Assembly: GCF_003097355.1 (NCBI RefSeq)
Contig: NZ_PYUI01000001.1
Span: forward strand, 434,001-498,000
Source of the DNA: Arthrobacter sp. H-02-3
GTDB taxonomy: Bacteria; Actinomycetota; Actinomycetes; Actinomycetales; Micrococcaceae
DNA length: 64,000 bases
Reading direction: 5' to 3'
A program made the translations under genes and the position numbers. The number at the start of each line of letters is the position of its first letter. Position 1 is the first letter of the stretch. The notes under the pieces are model-generated. The model did no database searches. It was not told the origin of the DNA and saw nothing but the letters and a program-made list of their open reading frames with translations. Positions 17,500-24,977 of this stretch are shown here, piece by piece.

Positions 17500-18468
17500 A
17501 TGAGCAACCCTCCAGTCCAGCCTTCACCTCCCAACGGCTCCGAGCCGGGAGGGGAGTCCACCCCTGCCAACGGTCAGAACGCGCCGCAGACCCCGCAGTA
17601 CGACCAGCAGACGCCCCCGGCCTACGGCCAGAACGCACCGCAGGCTCCGCAGTACGGCCAGAACGCACCGCAGTATGGCCAGCAGACCCCGCCGGCCTAC
17701 GGCCAAAACGCCCCGCAGACTCCGCAGTACGGCCAGCAGACGCCCCCGGCCTACGGCCAAAACGCCCCGCAGACTCCGCAGTATGGCCAGCAGACGCCCC
17801 CGGCCTACGGCCAAAACGCCCCGCAGACTCCGCAGTATGGCCAGCAGACCCCGCCGGCCTACGGCCAAAACGCCCCGCAAACCCCGCAGTATGGCCAGCA
17901 GACGCCCCCGGCCTACGGCCAAAACGCACCGCAGTATGGCCAGAATGCCCCGCAGTACGGCCAGTCCCCCTACGCCCAGTACCCGTCCGAGCAGCCTCAG
18001 GCTGCTGGCCCCGTTCCCCAGCTCGTCAACACCTCGTTCTGGCTGATCATCGCGGCAGGCGCGGTGTGGGTGATTTCCATGCTGCTGTCCTTGGGCACCC
18101 TGGACAGCCCCGCCGTTCGGGACCTGTTCGAGCAGCAGATGGCAACAAGCGGCACGAAGGTCGATTTCGAGTCCCTCAAAGGTGTCCTGATCGGCACCAT
18201 CGTGGTGATCGCCGTGATCACCGCCGGGCTGTACGCCCTCGTCGCGTTCAATGTCCGCAAGGGCAATAACTGGGCCCGTATTTTGGGCACGGTGTTTGCT
18301 GCGCTGTCGATCCTCAACCTCTTCCCGTTCAGCCTCGCCACCTTGGCCGCGCTGCTCGGCATTGCGGCCATCGTGCTGCTGTACCTGCCCGCGGCGTCGC
18401 CCTATTTCCAGAAGCGGCAACCCTTTGCCAACCCCTACGGGCGTCCCGGCGCCCCCTTCGGGAAGTAG
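17500..18468 (+). CDS. Q/P/Y-repeat membrane protein
   Basis: A 322-residue protein. After MSNPPVQPSPPNGSE comes a cytoplasmic arm (about 30-165) of near-identical 17-residue repeats QTPPAYGQNAPQTPQYG, then four membrane helices (about 178-290) and a short tail. The hydrophobic core has VRKGNNWARIL, matching the upstream paralogue. ATG 17500 is preferred over the upstream open frame because the paralogue starts the same way. The Tyr/Gln-rich arm is of the kind that phase-separates or binds other proteins, which is inference. Confidence 0.72.
   Translation: MSNPPVQPSPPNGSEPGGESTPANGQNAPQTPQYDQQTPPAYGQNAPQAPQYGQNAPQYGQQTPPAYGQNAPQTPQYGQQTPPAYGQNAPQTPQYGQQTPPAYGQNAPQTPQYGQQTPPAYGQNAPQTPQYGQQTPPAYGQNAPQYGQNAPQYGQSPYAQYPSEQPQAAGPVPQLVNTSFWLIIAAGAVWVISMLLSLGTLDSPAVRDLFEQQMATSGTKVDFESLKGVLIGTIVVIAVITAGLYALVAFNVRKGNNWARILGTVFAALSILNLFPFSLATLAALLGIAAIVLLYLPAASPYFQKRQPFANPYGRPGAPFGK
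17599..17973 (+). repeat. 51-bp tandem repeats inside a coding gene
   Basis: At least five near-identical 51-bp units encode QTPPAYGQNAPQTPQYG, with partial units at both ends. Differences are mostly synonymous third positions (for example CCCCCG/CCGCCG and TAC/TAT), so the array is translated and under protein-level constraint. Copy number is expected to vary between strains. Confidence 0.9.
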
Positions 18469-18534
18469 CTGAACCAAGGATTCCCCAACAGGGAACTGCC
18501 CAACGGGCGCGGGAGCCGGAGGACCTGGCCGAAC

Positions 18535-19242
18535 CTAGTCGGCGTCCTCCGGGTCCTGCGCCCGTTGTGCGTGATAGGCCAGGATCTGCAGTTCAGTTGC
18601 CATGTCGACCTTGCGGAGGTTGACCCCCGGCGGGACCTGCAGCATCACCGGGGCGAAGCTGAGGATGCTCCGCACACCGGCGGCAATCACGCGGTCGCAG
18701 ACATCCTGGGCCACCGCGGCGGGCAGGGCTAGGACCACCATGTTGGCGCCCGTCCGTTGCAATACCGGCTCAAGGTCCGCGGCGTCGCTGACGCGCAGCC
18801 AGCCGACTTCGCTACCCACCACCATCTGATCGGCGTCGAAAATTGCCACGATGTCAAAGCCCCGCGACTCGAATCCGCCGTACCGGGCCAAGGCCTTGCC
18901 CAGGTTGCCCGCACCGACGATTGCGACCTTCCAGTCATGCGTCAGCCCGAGGGCGGCCGCGATGTGCCGGTTGAGGTACTGGACCTCGTACCCCACGCCC
19001 CGCGTTCCGTAGGAGCCAACATAGGAGAGGTCCTTGCGCAGCGTCGAGGAACTAACCCCGGAGGCCTCGGCCAGGGACTCGGACGAGACCCGGTCCACCC
19101 CTTCAGCCAGCAGTGTGGTCAGGGCGCGCAGATAAATGGTCAGCCGCGCCACGGCCGCGGGCGGAATCTGTTTGGCGGCAGTCCCGGCTCCCCCGGGAAC
19201 AGCCTCGGGAGATGAATCCAGCGAAGTCACTATCTGCTCCAT
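18535..19242 (-). CDS. rex: Redox-sensing transcriptional repressor Rex
   Basis: A 235-residue Rex protein. The winged helix (about 28-90) has RLTIYLRAL and VSSSTLRKDLSYVGSYGTRGVGY, the DNA-recognition segment. The Rossmann domain begins VAIVGAGNLGKALARY (GxGxxG, NAD(H) binding). Rex represses respiratory and fermentation genes until the NADH/NAD ratio rises. It follows a glutaredoxin-like gene on the same strand (61-bp gap), fitting a redox operon. No clear Rex operator was recognised in the window. Confidence 0.95.
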   Translation of the reverse strand: MEQIVTSLDSSPEAVPGGAGTAAKQIPPAAVARLTIYLRALTTLLAEGVDRVSSESLAEASGVSSSTLRKDLSYVGSYGTRGVGYEVQYLNRHIAAALGLTHDWKVAIVGAGNLGKALARYGGFESRGFDIVAIFDADQMVVGSEVGWLRVSDAADLEPVLQRTGANMVVLALPAAVAQDVCDRVIAAGVRSILSFAPVMLQVPPGVNLRKVDMATELQILAYHAQRAQDPEDAD

Positions 19243-19303
19243 TGCGTCGCGTTGTGCTTCCCACTCTAGAGCCCCCGCGCATCACGCAACAAAGCACCAG
19301 GCG

Positions 19304-19576
19304 TCAGGGCTGTTGTCCGAGGGCCCGCTGAAGCGTCCGTGTCAGGCGGGCCTCGTCGATCTTCCAGAAATCCCGCTGCACGCCGTCCACCAGCACCACC
19401 GGGATCTCCTCCGCGAAGCGGTCGCGCAGCCCGGCGTCGTCGTCCACGGATTGCTCCGTCCAACCGATCCCGAGGGCAGCAGTGACGCGGGCGACGGCGG
19501 CGCGCGCCTCCGTGCACAGGTGACAGTTAGCTTTGGTGATCAGAACTACATCGGGGAAAGACGCGGGTGTGGCCAT
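19304..19576 (-). CDS. Glutaredoxin family protein
   Basis: A 90-residue thioredoxin-fold protein: VVLITKANCHLCTEARAAV has the CHLC active site (residues 18-21) and EEIPVVLVDG contains the cis-proline. It is a DUF836-type glutaredoxin-like protein, often placed next to rex in actinobacteria. It likely acts in cytosolic thiol exchange; the partner is unknown. Confidence 0.85.
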   Translation of the reverse strand: MATPASFPDVVLITKANCHLCTEARAAVARVTAALGIGWTEQSVDDDAGLRDRFAEEIPVVLVDGVQRDFWKIDEARLTRTLQRALGQQP

Positions 19577-19735
19577 GGATCCACCGTAGCCCGGCGGGCG
19601 CGTCGGCGTCGACGCGCTGCACTCCCCTCATGGGGACAACACCGGCGGCGGCGCTTGGGGGCCGTCATGCAGTCCTGCCGCCGCGTCGCGCGCCCCGCGG
19701 GCGGTCCGGGGCCGGTCATTGACTAGACTCGTGGC

Positions 19736-20554
19736 ATGCCCGAGGAGAAAAACGTCGCTGTGGCCAGCGAGCCCGCTGCAACGCCGCAGCACGGCGAGGC
19801 CGCGTTCTTCGACGTCGACAACACCCTCATGAAGGGCGCAAGCCTTTTCCACGTGGCACGCAAACTGCACCAGCGCGGCGCTTTCACCCTGTGGCAGGCT
19901 GCCGGCTTCGCCTGGAAGCAGTTCATGTTCATCCTGCGCGGCGAAAACATGGACGATGTCCATGCCGTCCGGGATTCCGCCCTGTCCCTCGCCGCCGGCA
20001 TCACGGCGAAGGATATCGAGGCCCTGGGCGAAGAGGTCTATGACGAGATGATCGAGTCACGGATCTGGCCAGGGGCCAAAGCCCTGGCCGAGCAGCACCT
20101 CCGGGTCGGGCGCAAGGTTTGGCTCGTCACGGCGACACCGGTCGAGGTGGCGAACGTTATTGCCAGCCGGCTGGGCCTGACCGGGGCGCTGGGCACTGTG
20201 GGCGAGATCCTGGACGGCTCCTACACCGGACAGCTCGTGGGCGAAATCCTCCATGGCCCGGCCAAGGCGGTGGCGGTCCGCGAAATCGCCGAGGACCAGG
20301 GCCTGGACCTTGGCCGCTGCTGGGCCTACAGCGATTCCCACAACGACATCCCGCTCCTGAGCATGGTGGGACACCCCGTCGCCATCAATCCCGACTCCAA
20401 GCTGCGCCGTTACGCCCGCGAGCACAACTGGCCGGTCTACGATTTCCGCTCCGGCCGGCGCGCTGCCACTCTGGGGTTCAAGGCCGCCACGGTGGGCGGG
20501 GCCATCTACGGCCTGTGGCGGGGGTTCTCCCGCTTCCGCGGCCCCGGCCGCTAA
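19736..20554 (+). CDS. HAD-IB family phosphatase (SerB-like)
   Basis: A 272-residue HAD hydrolase with motif I FFDVDNTLMKGAS (nucleophile Asp, about residue 24), motif II VWLVTATP, and motif III/IV YSDSHNDIPLL. The helical cap FHVARKLHQRGAFTLWQAAGF is typical of subfamily IB. A C-terminal amphipathic segment (AATVGGAIYGLWRGFSRF) could touch the membrane. Substrate unknown: phosphoserine is possible, but many actinobacterial HAD-IB members act on phospholipid precursors. Confidence 0.87.
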   Translation: MPEEKNVAVASEPAATPQHGEAAFFDVDNTLMKGASLFHVARKLHQRGAFTLWQAAGFAWKQFMFILRGENMDDVHAVRDSALSLAAGITAKDIEALGEEVYDEMIESRIWPGAKALAEQHLRVGRKVWLVTATPVEVANVIASRLGLTGALGTVGEILDGSYTGQLVGEILHGPAKAVAVREIAEDQGLDLGRCWAYSDSHNDIPLLSMVGHPVAINPDSKLRRYAREHNWPVYDFRSGRRAATLGFKAATVGGAIYGLWRGFSRFRGPGR

Positions 20555-20696
20555 GCTCCAGACCTTTCCGCCGCGGTTCCGGTCGCGCGCGGCGCGGATC
20601 CGGCCCGCCGTCGTCCGGTCCCGTAGCCTGCGCCCGGTTCCGCAGCCCGTGCCCGTTTCCGGCGCAAAATCCCTGCCCGCCCGCACAAAGGCAAGA

Positions 20697-20729
20697 AAAT
20701 GCCCGCCACCTGGAAGGCAACGGGCATTT
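20697..20729. terminator. Bidirectional hairpin terminator
   Basis: AAATGCCCG and CGGGCATTT form a 9-bp stem with a 15-nt loop. Read on the minus strand the stem runs into TTTTCTT, so it terminates the bS22-like gene well. On the plus strand it follows the HAD gene with a weaker T run. Confidence 0.7.
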
Positions 20730-20748
20730 CATGCAGTGCGAAGTATTG

Positions 20749-20847
20749 CTACTTCTTATTGCGACGCTGGTGGCGCGTCTTGCGAAGCAGCTTGCGGTGC
20801 TTCTTCTTGGCCATACGCTTGCGACGCTTCTTAATAACTGAACCCAC
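20749..20847 (-). CDS. 30S ribosomal protein bS22-like micro-protein (AURKAIP1/COX24 domain)
   Basis: A 32-codon gene on the minus strand: GTG 20847-20845, stop TAG 20751-20749. The product begins MGSVIKKRRKRMAKKKHRKL and ends RRNKK, and 22 of its residues are Lys, Arg or His. This matches the tiny actinobacterial ribosomal protein bS22 (mitochondrial mS38 homologue) seen in mycobacterial ribosomes. AAGGA lies 7 nt before the GTG, and a good terminator follows at 20697-20729. The MGSVIKKRRKRM start fixes the reading frame. Confidence 0.9.
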   Translation of the reverse strand: MGSVIKKRRKRMAKKKHRKLLRKTRHQRRNKK

Positions 20848-21052
20848 GAAAGTTCCTTACCGGCTAGATGCAGTACCTGCCTGTTGGGAAGGGTCCGCGG
20901 GCTAAGCAGCAGACTGAAACAACTGACAGGTTCTTACAATGACGTAAAACGTTCCTTAACAGGGTACCGCCTCTCCGGGGCACCCCACGACCGCGGGTCG
21001 TATGCGGGCCCCAAAGCAGTCAATTCACGCTGAGAAAGATGTTGCGGACTGT

Positions 21053-21274
21053 TTAACCAGTCCCGGCGTGGCCGTCGCTCGAGTCGACGACAGCACCCTT
21101 GAGGTACTGCTCGACGGCGTTCTCCGGTACACGGTAGGAGCGGCCGAAGCGAACGGCCGGCATCTCCCCCGAATGCACCAGACGGTACACAGTCATCTTT
21201 GATACCCGCATGAGTTCCGCGACCTCAGCCACGGTCAAAAAACGGGCTTTGGAGAAGTTGGCCTCCGTAGACAT
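21053..21274 (-). CDS. Small excisionase-type helix-turn-helix protein
   Basis: A 73-residue DNA-binding protein: FLTVAEVAELMRVSKMTVYRLVHSGEMPAVRFGRSYRVPENAVEQYL is a complete MerR/excisionase-like winged HTH. ATG 21274 (MSTEANF) follows GGGAA and AAGGA sequences; the longer open frame upstream has no domain. It lies upstream of the bS22-like gene in the same orientation, a pairing I recall from other actinobacteria, so it is probably a chromosomal regulator and not phage-derived. Target unknown. Confidence 0.82.
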   Translation of the reverse strand: MSTEANFSKARFLTVAEVAELMRVSKMTVYRLVHSGEMPAVRFGRSYRVPENAVEQYLKGAVVDSSDGHAGTG

Positions 21275-21485
21275 TTCCCTTATTCCTTTGCTCAAGCGAA
21301 CGGCAGCCCCACCTGATGCCATGGCGGTGTGCCGATGCTGAGCCATCAAACAACCATGTGAAAGCAACTGTAGTTGCTCATGGTGCCAATGTGAAAGGCT
21401 TCCGCAGGAATACCCACGCACTTTCCGCAGGAATCTCGAAATGCTGGCCGCGCCGGCACCCCGTTCCCTGGTCCGGGTTGCGGCC

Positions 21486-22628
21486 TCAGGCGCGGGTCCG
21501 GCGCGTGCGGGCCGAGGCCGCCAGTTGGCCGAGCACCGACGCCGTTACGTCCCAGTCCATGCAGGCGTCCGTGACGCTCTGGCCGTAGACCAATTCGTCC
21601 CGCCCCGAGCCTGGTTCTTCGGCTGTGCCGGCGGCGTTGGCCGAGGCGTTGACGTCCAGGTTCTGTGCCCCGCCCACCAGGAAGCTCTCCAGCATGACGC
21701 CGGCGATGGCCCCGGCAGCGGCTCCGGCGCTTTCCAGCTGGGATCCGATTTCGAGGGCGACCTCGGCCTGGCGGTGGTGGTTCTTGCCGCTGTTGGCGTG
21801 GCTGGCGTCGACGATCAGCCGGGGGTTCAATTGCTTCGCGGCCAGCTTGGCCGACGTGGCCTCAACGTCGGCGGCGGAGTAGTTGGGTCCCTTGCGTCCG
21901 CCGCGGAGGATGATGTGGGTGTCCGGATTGCCGGCGGTGGCCACGAGCGCGGCCCTGCCGTCGTCGTCGATCCCGAGGAACGCCTGGGCGGCCGCGGCGG
22001 CGCTGCAGGCGTCCAGCGCCACCTGGAGGTCGCCGTCGGTCCCGTTCTTGAACCCGATCGGCATGGACAGCCCGGAGGCCAGCTGGCGGTGGATCTGGCT
22101 CTCCGTGGTGCGGGCGCCGATTGCGCCCCAGGAGACGAGGTCCGCGACGTACTGCGGGCTGATGGGCTCGAGGAACTCGGTGGCCGTGGGCAGGCCGAGC
22201 GCGGTGACCTGCCGCAGGAATGACCGGGCCGCGCGCAGGCCTGCGGCGATGTCGTGGCTGCCGTCCAGCCGGGGGTCGTTGATCAGGCCTTTCCAGCCGA
22301 CCGTGGTGCGCGGCTTTTCGAAGTACGTGCGCATGACGATCAGCAGGTCTTCACGGTGCTTTTCTGCCTGGCTCACCAGCCGGCGGGCGTATTCGAGGCC
22401 GGCCTTGGGGTCGTGAATGGAGCACGGACCCACGATCACCAGCAGCCGGTCATCGACGCCGTCCATGATGGCTCGGACCTCGTCGCGGCTTCGTCCCACC
22501 ACCTCGGCCATGCGGGCCTCCAGCGGCAGTTCCGCCATGAGGTCCTGCGGGGTGGGCAGCGGGGTGAACTCGCTGACGCGCAGGTTCGAGGTGGATTGCT
22601 GGGTGTCGGCGGCTGCTTCGATGCTCAT
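21486..22628 (-). CDS. aroF: 3-deoxy-7-phosphoheptulonate synthase (DAHP synthase, class I)
   Basis: A 380-residue class I (AroG/F/H-like) DAHP synthase joining phosphoenolpyruvate and erythrose 4-phosphate, the first step of the shikimate pathway. Clear motifs are LLVIVGPCSIHDPKA, GARTTESQIHRQLASGLSMPIGFKNGTDG, and VDASHANSGKNHHRQ holding metal/substrate residues. The gene symbol is nominal: isoenzyme type (Tyr-, Phe- or Trp-sensitive) cannot be assigned. A leader peptide rich in Trp/Tyr/Phe codons and hairpins lie just upstream, implying control by aromatic aminoacyl-tRNA supply. Confidence 0.95.
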   Translation of the reverse strand: MSIEAAADTQQSTSNLRVSEFTPLPTPQDLMAELPLEARMAEVVGRSRDEVRAIMDGVDDRLLVIVGPCSIHDPKAGLEYARRLVSQAEKHREDLLIVMRTYFEKPRTTVGWKGLINDPRLDGSHDIAAGLRAARSFLRQVTALGLPTATEFLEPISPQYVADLVSWGAIGARTTESQIHRQLASGLSMPIGFKNGTDGDLQVALDACSAAAAAQAFLGIDDDGRAALVATAGNPDTHIILRGGRKGPNYSAADVEATSAKLAAKQLNPRLIVDASHANSGKNHHRQAEVALEIGSQLESAGAAAGAIAGVMLESFLVGGAQNLDVNASANAAGTAEEPGSGRDELVYGQSVTDACMDWDVTASVLGQLAASARTRRTRA

Positions 22629-22690
22629 GTTCGGGTCCTGTTCCGGGTGCGGAGCGGGCCCTGATCAGAACCCGCCGGAGAAATGGCGAA

Positions 22691-22712
22691 GGGCAGAGAA
22701 TGATCTCTGCCC
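22691..22712 (-). promoter_or_regulatory. Attenuator hairpin upstream of DAHP synthase
   Basis: On the minus strand GGGCAGAGA-TCAT-TCTCTGCCC is a perfect 9-bp stem with a 4-nt loop, lying between the leader peptide and the aroF start. Just upstream, CCTTCAGAGCCAAC (22727-22714) can pair with GTTGGCTCTGGAGG inside the leader ORF (22773-22760) at 13 of 14 positions. The region thus offers at least two alternative or cooperating stems. The T tract after the hairpin is poor (TTCGCCATTT), so termination strength is uncertain. Confidence 0.6.
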
Positions 22713-22742
22713 TGTTGGCTCTGAAGGAAAGTTGGATGCGTG

Positions 22743-22802
22743 TCAGTTAGACGCGGGCCCCTCCAGAGCCAACGAAAAATACGCATACCAACGGTTAGTC
22801 AT
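22743..22802 (-). CDS. Aromatic leader peptide of DAHP synthase
   Basis: A 19-codon ORF, ATG 22802-22800 to TGA 22745-22743, encoding MTNRWYAYFSLALEGPASN. Codons 5-9 (Trp-Tyr-Ala-Tyr-Phe) form an aromatic cluster for exactly the end products of the pathway. It is 41 codons' length (about 114 bp) upstream of aroF, with a segment complementary to sequence just before the hairpin at 22691-22712. This is the layout of ribosome-mediated attenuation. An in-frame ATG six codons upstream (MVDAM) is a possible alternative start. No strong Shine-Dalgarno is visible. Confidence 0.65.
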   Translation of the reverse strand: MTNRWYAYFSLALEGPASN

Positions 22803-22991
22803 AGCGTCGACCATAGCCCCGGAGCCGAGGCAGGGGCAAACGCCGGGCGTAACATTTCGCCGGCACCGCCGCCACCCAGCCGGCGGGCCACCCCAGCTCC
22901 CCGGCCGCCCCACGTCGTCGAGACGGCAGATCACGGCGCTATCTTGCGGGTCGATGCTGCCGCGAAGTGTCATCTCGGGGCAGGCTCGGGA

Positions 22992-23588
22992 TCAGGCCGC
23001 CGGCGGGGCCAGCAGGACGTCGACAAGCTGGGTCAAGCCGTCCGCCATGTCCACGTCCTTGTCGTAGAGCCACTGCAGCTGCAGGCCGTCAAACGCTGCG
23101 ATCACCAACCTGGCCAGGATGTCCGGCGCAACGTCCGTCCGCACCGAACCCGCACCCTGGCGGTGCGCGATGTCCTGCCGCAATTCCTCGACCAGCTGCG
23201 CGTACCTGTCCTGGAAATAGCCGTGGGAATCATGTCCGGGGTCGTTGGCGGTCGCCGACGCCACGGCGTACAGAGTAGTGAGGCCCGGTTCGCGGCGGTT
23301 TCGCTCGGCAACGACGGCGAGGGAAGACAGCCCCGCGTCCCCCATCCCCCCGGCTTCCCGGCTGCGCCGGTCCCGTTCGGCCAGCACGGCCGTCAGGAGT
23401 TCCTGTTTGCCAGTGAAGTAGTGGAAAAGTGTTGCCTCTTTCACGCCGACGAGTTCGGCGACGCGCTTCAGGGCAGTGCCCTCAAAGCCTTCTGTGGCGA
23501 ACACATCGGTCGCTGTCCGAACGATCTGCTCGCGGCGTTCCGCTCCTTTGGCGTAGGGCCCGCGCGGCTTCGAGATTGACATTGACAC
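22992..23588 (-). CDS. TetR-family transcriptional regulator
   Basis: A 198-residue regulator with the N-terminal TetR HTH (about 20-65: REQIVRTATDVFATEGFEGTALKRVAELVGVKEATLFHYF) and an all-helical ligand/dimer domain. It is divergent from an MFS transporter and GH3 glucosidase, and a 23-bp near-palindrome lies between them. It is probably a local repressor of the sugar-uptake genes, with an inducer likely to be a glycoside. This is inferred from position. Confidence 0.88.
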   Translation of the reverse strand: MSMSISKPRGPYAKGAERREQIVRTATDVFATEGFEGTALKRVAELVGVKEATLFHYFTGKQELLTAVLAERDRRSREAGGMGDAGLSSLAVVAERNRREPGLTTLYAVASATANDPGHDSHGYFQDRYAQLVEELRQDIAHRQGAGSVRTDVAPDILARLVIAAFDGLQLQWLYDKDVDMADGLTQLVDVLLAPPAA

Positions 23589-23611
23589 AGTTTATTTCAC
23601 CTTTTTGTCTT

Positions 23612-23634
23612 AAAACCTAGTCGTACTCGGTTTT
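23612..23634. promoter_or_regulatory. Probable TetR operator between divergent genes
   Basis: Arms AAAACCTAGT and ACTCGGTTTT around CGT match at 9 of 10 positions. This length and 3-bp centre fit a TetR-family operator. It lies 24 bp before the regulator start and 57 bp before the MFS start, so it could control both. A possible -35-like TTGTCT (23605-23610) precedes it on the plus strand. Confidence 0.6.
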
Positions 23635-23690
23635 TATGGTTACGATCATTCCCGGGCCCAACGGAGGGCCACTTTTCGTCAGGAGGCAAT

Positions 23691-24977
23691 GTGGCCGTCA
23701 GGACCATCAACCAGGATTCAGCGGCTCAGGCCGCCCATCAGGCTCCCAGCAGCCTGGAACCGTCAATCAGCAAGGCTTCCCGCGCCTACGTGATCGGGAT
23801 GCCGATCGCGAGCGCCGGTCTGTGGATGGCGGTGCTTGCGCCGGCCATCGTTGTTCTGGCCATCAAGGTTTCCGAAATCACCACGCCGGACACGCGCGCC
23901 GGTGCACTGAGCCTTGTCGCCGGCGTCGGCGCCATCGTCGCCCTTCTCGCCAATCCGTTCTTCGGCCGGCTGAGTGACCGCACGACGTCCCGCTTCGGAA
24001 TGCGCAAGCCGTGGATCATCGGCGGGGCGCTGACCGGGCTTGTTGCGCTCTTCTTTTTGGGTTCGGCCACCACTGTCACGGGGGTCCTGGTCGCGTGGAT
24101 CTTTGCCCAGCTAGGCTTCAACGCGGCACTCGCGGCGCTGGTGGCCACCCTTCCGGACCAGGCCGCCCCGTCGGAACGCGGCCGCCTGTCCGGGCTCATC
24201 GGCATGACCCTGTCCGTCGGGCTTGTGGCCGCGGCGTTCTTCGCGCAGCTCTTCGACAATGCCCTGCAGATGGCCGTTGTTCCCGGCGTCGTGGGGACCG
24301 CCCTGGCCATCGGCTTCGCCTTCACTTTCAAGGACCGTGTCCTCACCGAGAAGCCCGCTCCGCTGAACCTCAAGGAGATCTTGGGTTCGTTCTACTTCAA
24401 CCCCCGCACCTACCCTGGCCTGGGCTGGGCCTGGCTGACCAAGTTCATGGTCTATGTGGGCTACTGCGCGGCCCTGCTCTATCTGCCGTACTTCTTCACC
24501 GACCAGCTCCACGTGGCCCCGACCCAGGTCACCACCCTGGTCTTCCAGGCAACGCTGATCAGTTCCGCCGGCACGGTGCTCACCAGCGTGGCCGGCGGTT
24601 GGCTCAGCGACAGGATCGGCAAGCGAAAGGGCATGGTGATCGCCTCGGCCCTCATCATCATGGTGGGCCTTATCGTCATCGCCACGTCCAGCACCACCGA
24701 CCAGGTCCTGGTGGGCCAGGCCATCGCCGGACTGGGCCTGGGCTGCTTCGGCGCCGTGGACGTCGCCCTCATCGCCGACCTCCTGCCGGGTACCCAGTCT
24801 GAAAACGCCAAGACCTTCGGCGTGTTCAACATTGCCCAGGCGCTTCCCCAGTCCCTGGTGCCCGCCGTCGCCTTCCCCGTGATCGCCTTGGGCGGATACC
24901 CCGCACTGTTCCTCGGCGGCGCCGTCGTCGGCATCATCGGGGCGATCCTTGTCACCCGTATCAAAGGAGTCAAGTAA
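23691..24977 (+). CDS. MFS transporter, probable glycoside importer
   Basis: A 428-residue protein with 12 predicted membrane helices. FFGRLSDRTTSRFGMRKPWII (loop 2-3) is the MFS signature in the form common to GPH-like and sugar MFS carriers, repeated in the second half as GGWLSDRIGKRKG. GTG 23691 follows AGGAGG at 7 nt. Its TAA is immediately followed by the ATG of the glucosidase gene, so the two are cotranscribed. It likely imports the disaccharide or aryl-glucoside that the glucosidase cleaves. Confidence 0.85.
   Translation: MAVRTINQDSAAQAAHQAPSSLEPSISKASRAYVIGMPIASAGLWMAVLAPAIVVLAIKVSEITTPDTRAGALSLVAGVGAIVALLANPFFGRLSDRTTSRFGMRKPWIIGGALTGLVALFFLGSATTVTGVLVAWIFAQLGFNAALAALVATLPDQAAPSERGRLSGLIGMTLSVGLVAAAFFAQLFDNALQMAVVPGVVGTALAIGFAFTFKDRVLTEKPAPLNLKEILGSFYFNPRTYPGLGWAWLTKFMVYVGYCAALLYLPYFFTDQLHVAPTQVTTLVFQATLISSAGTVLTSVAGGWLSDRIGKRKGMVIASALIIMVGLIVIATSSTTDQVLVGQAIAGLGLGCFGAVDVALIADLLPGTQSENAKTFGVFNIAQALPQSLVPAVAFPVIALGGYPALFLGGAVVGIIGAILVTRIKGVK

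Noticed and set aside
17599..17973. CRISPR array
   Set aside because: The regular 51-bp period has no unique spacers and is fully translated as a Q/P/Y-rich protein arm.
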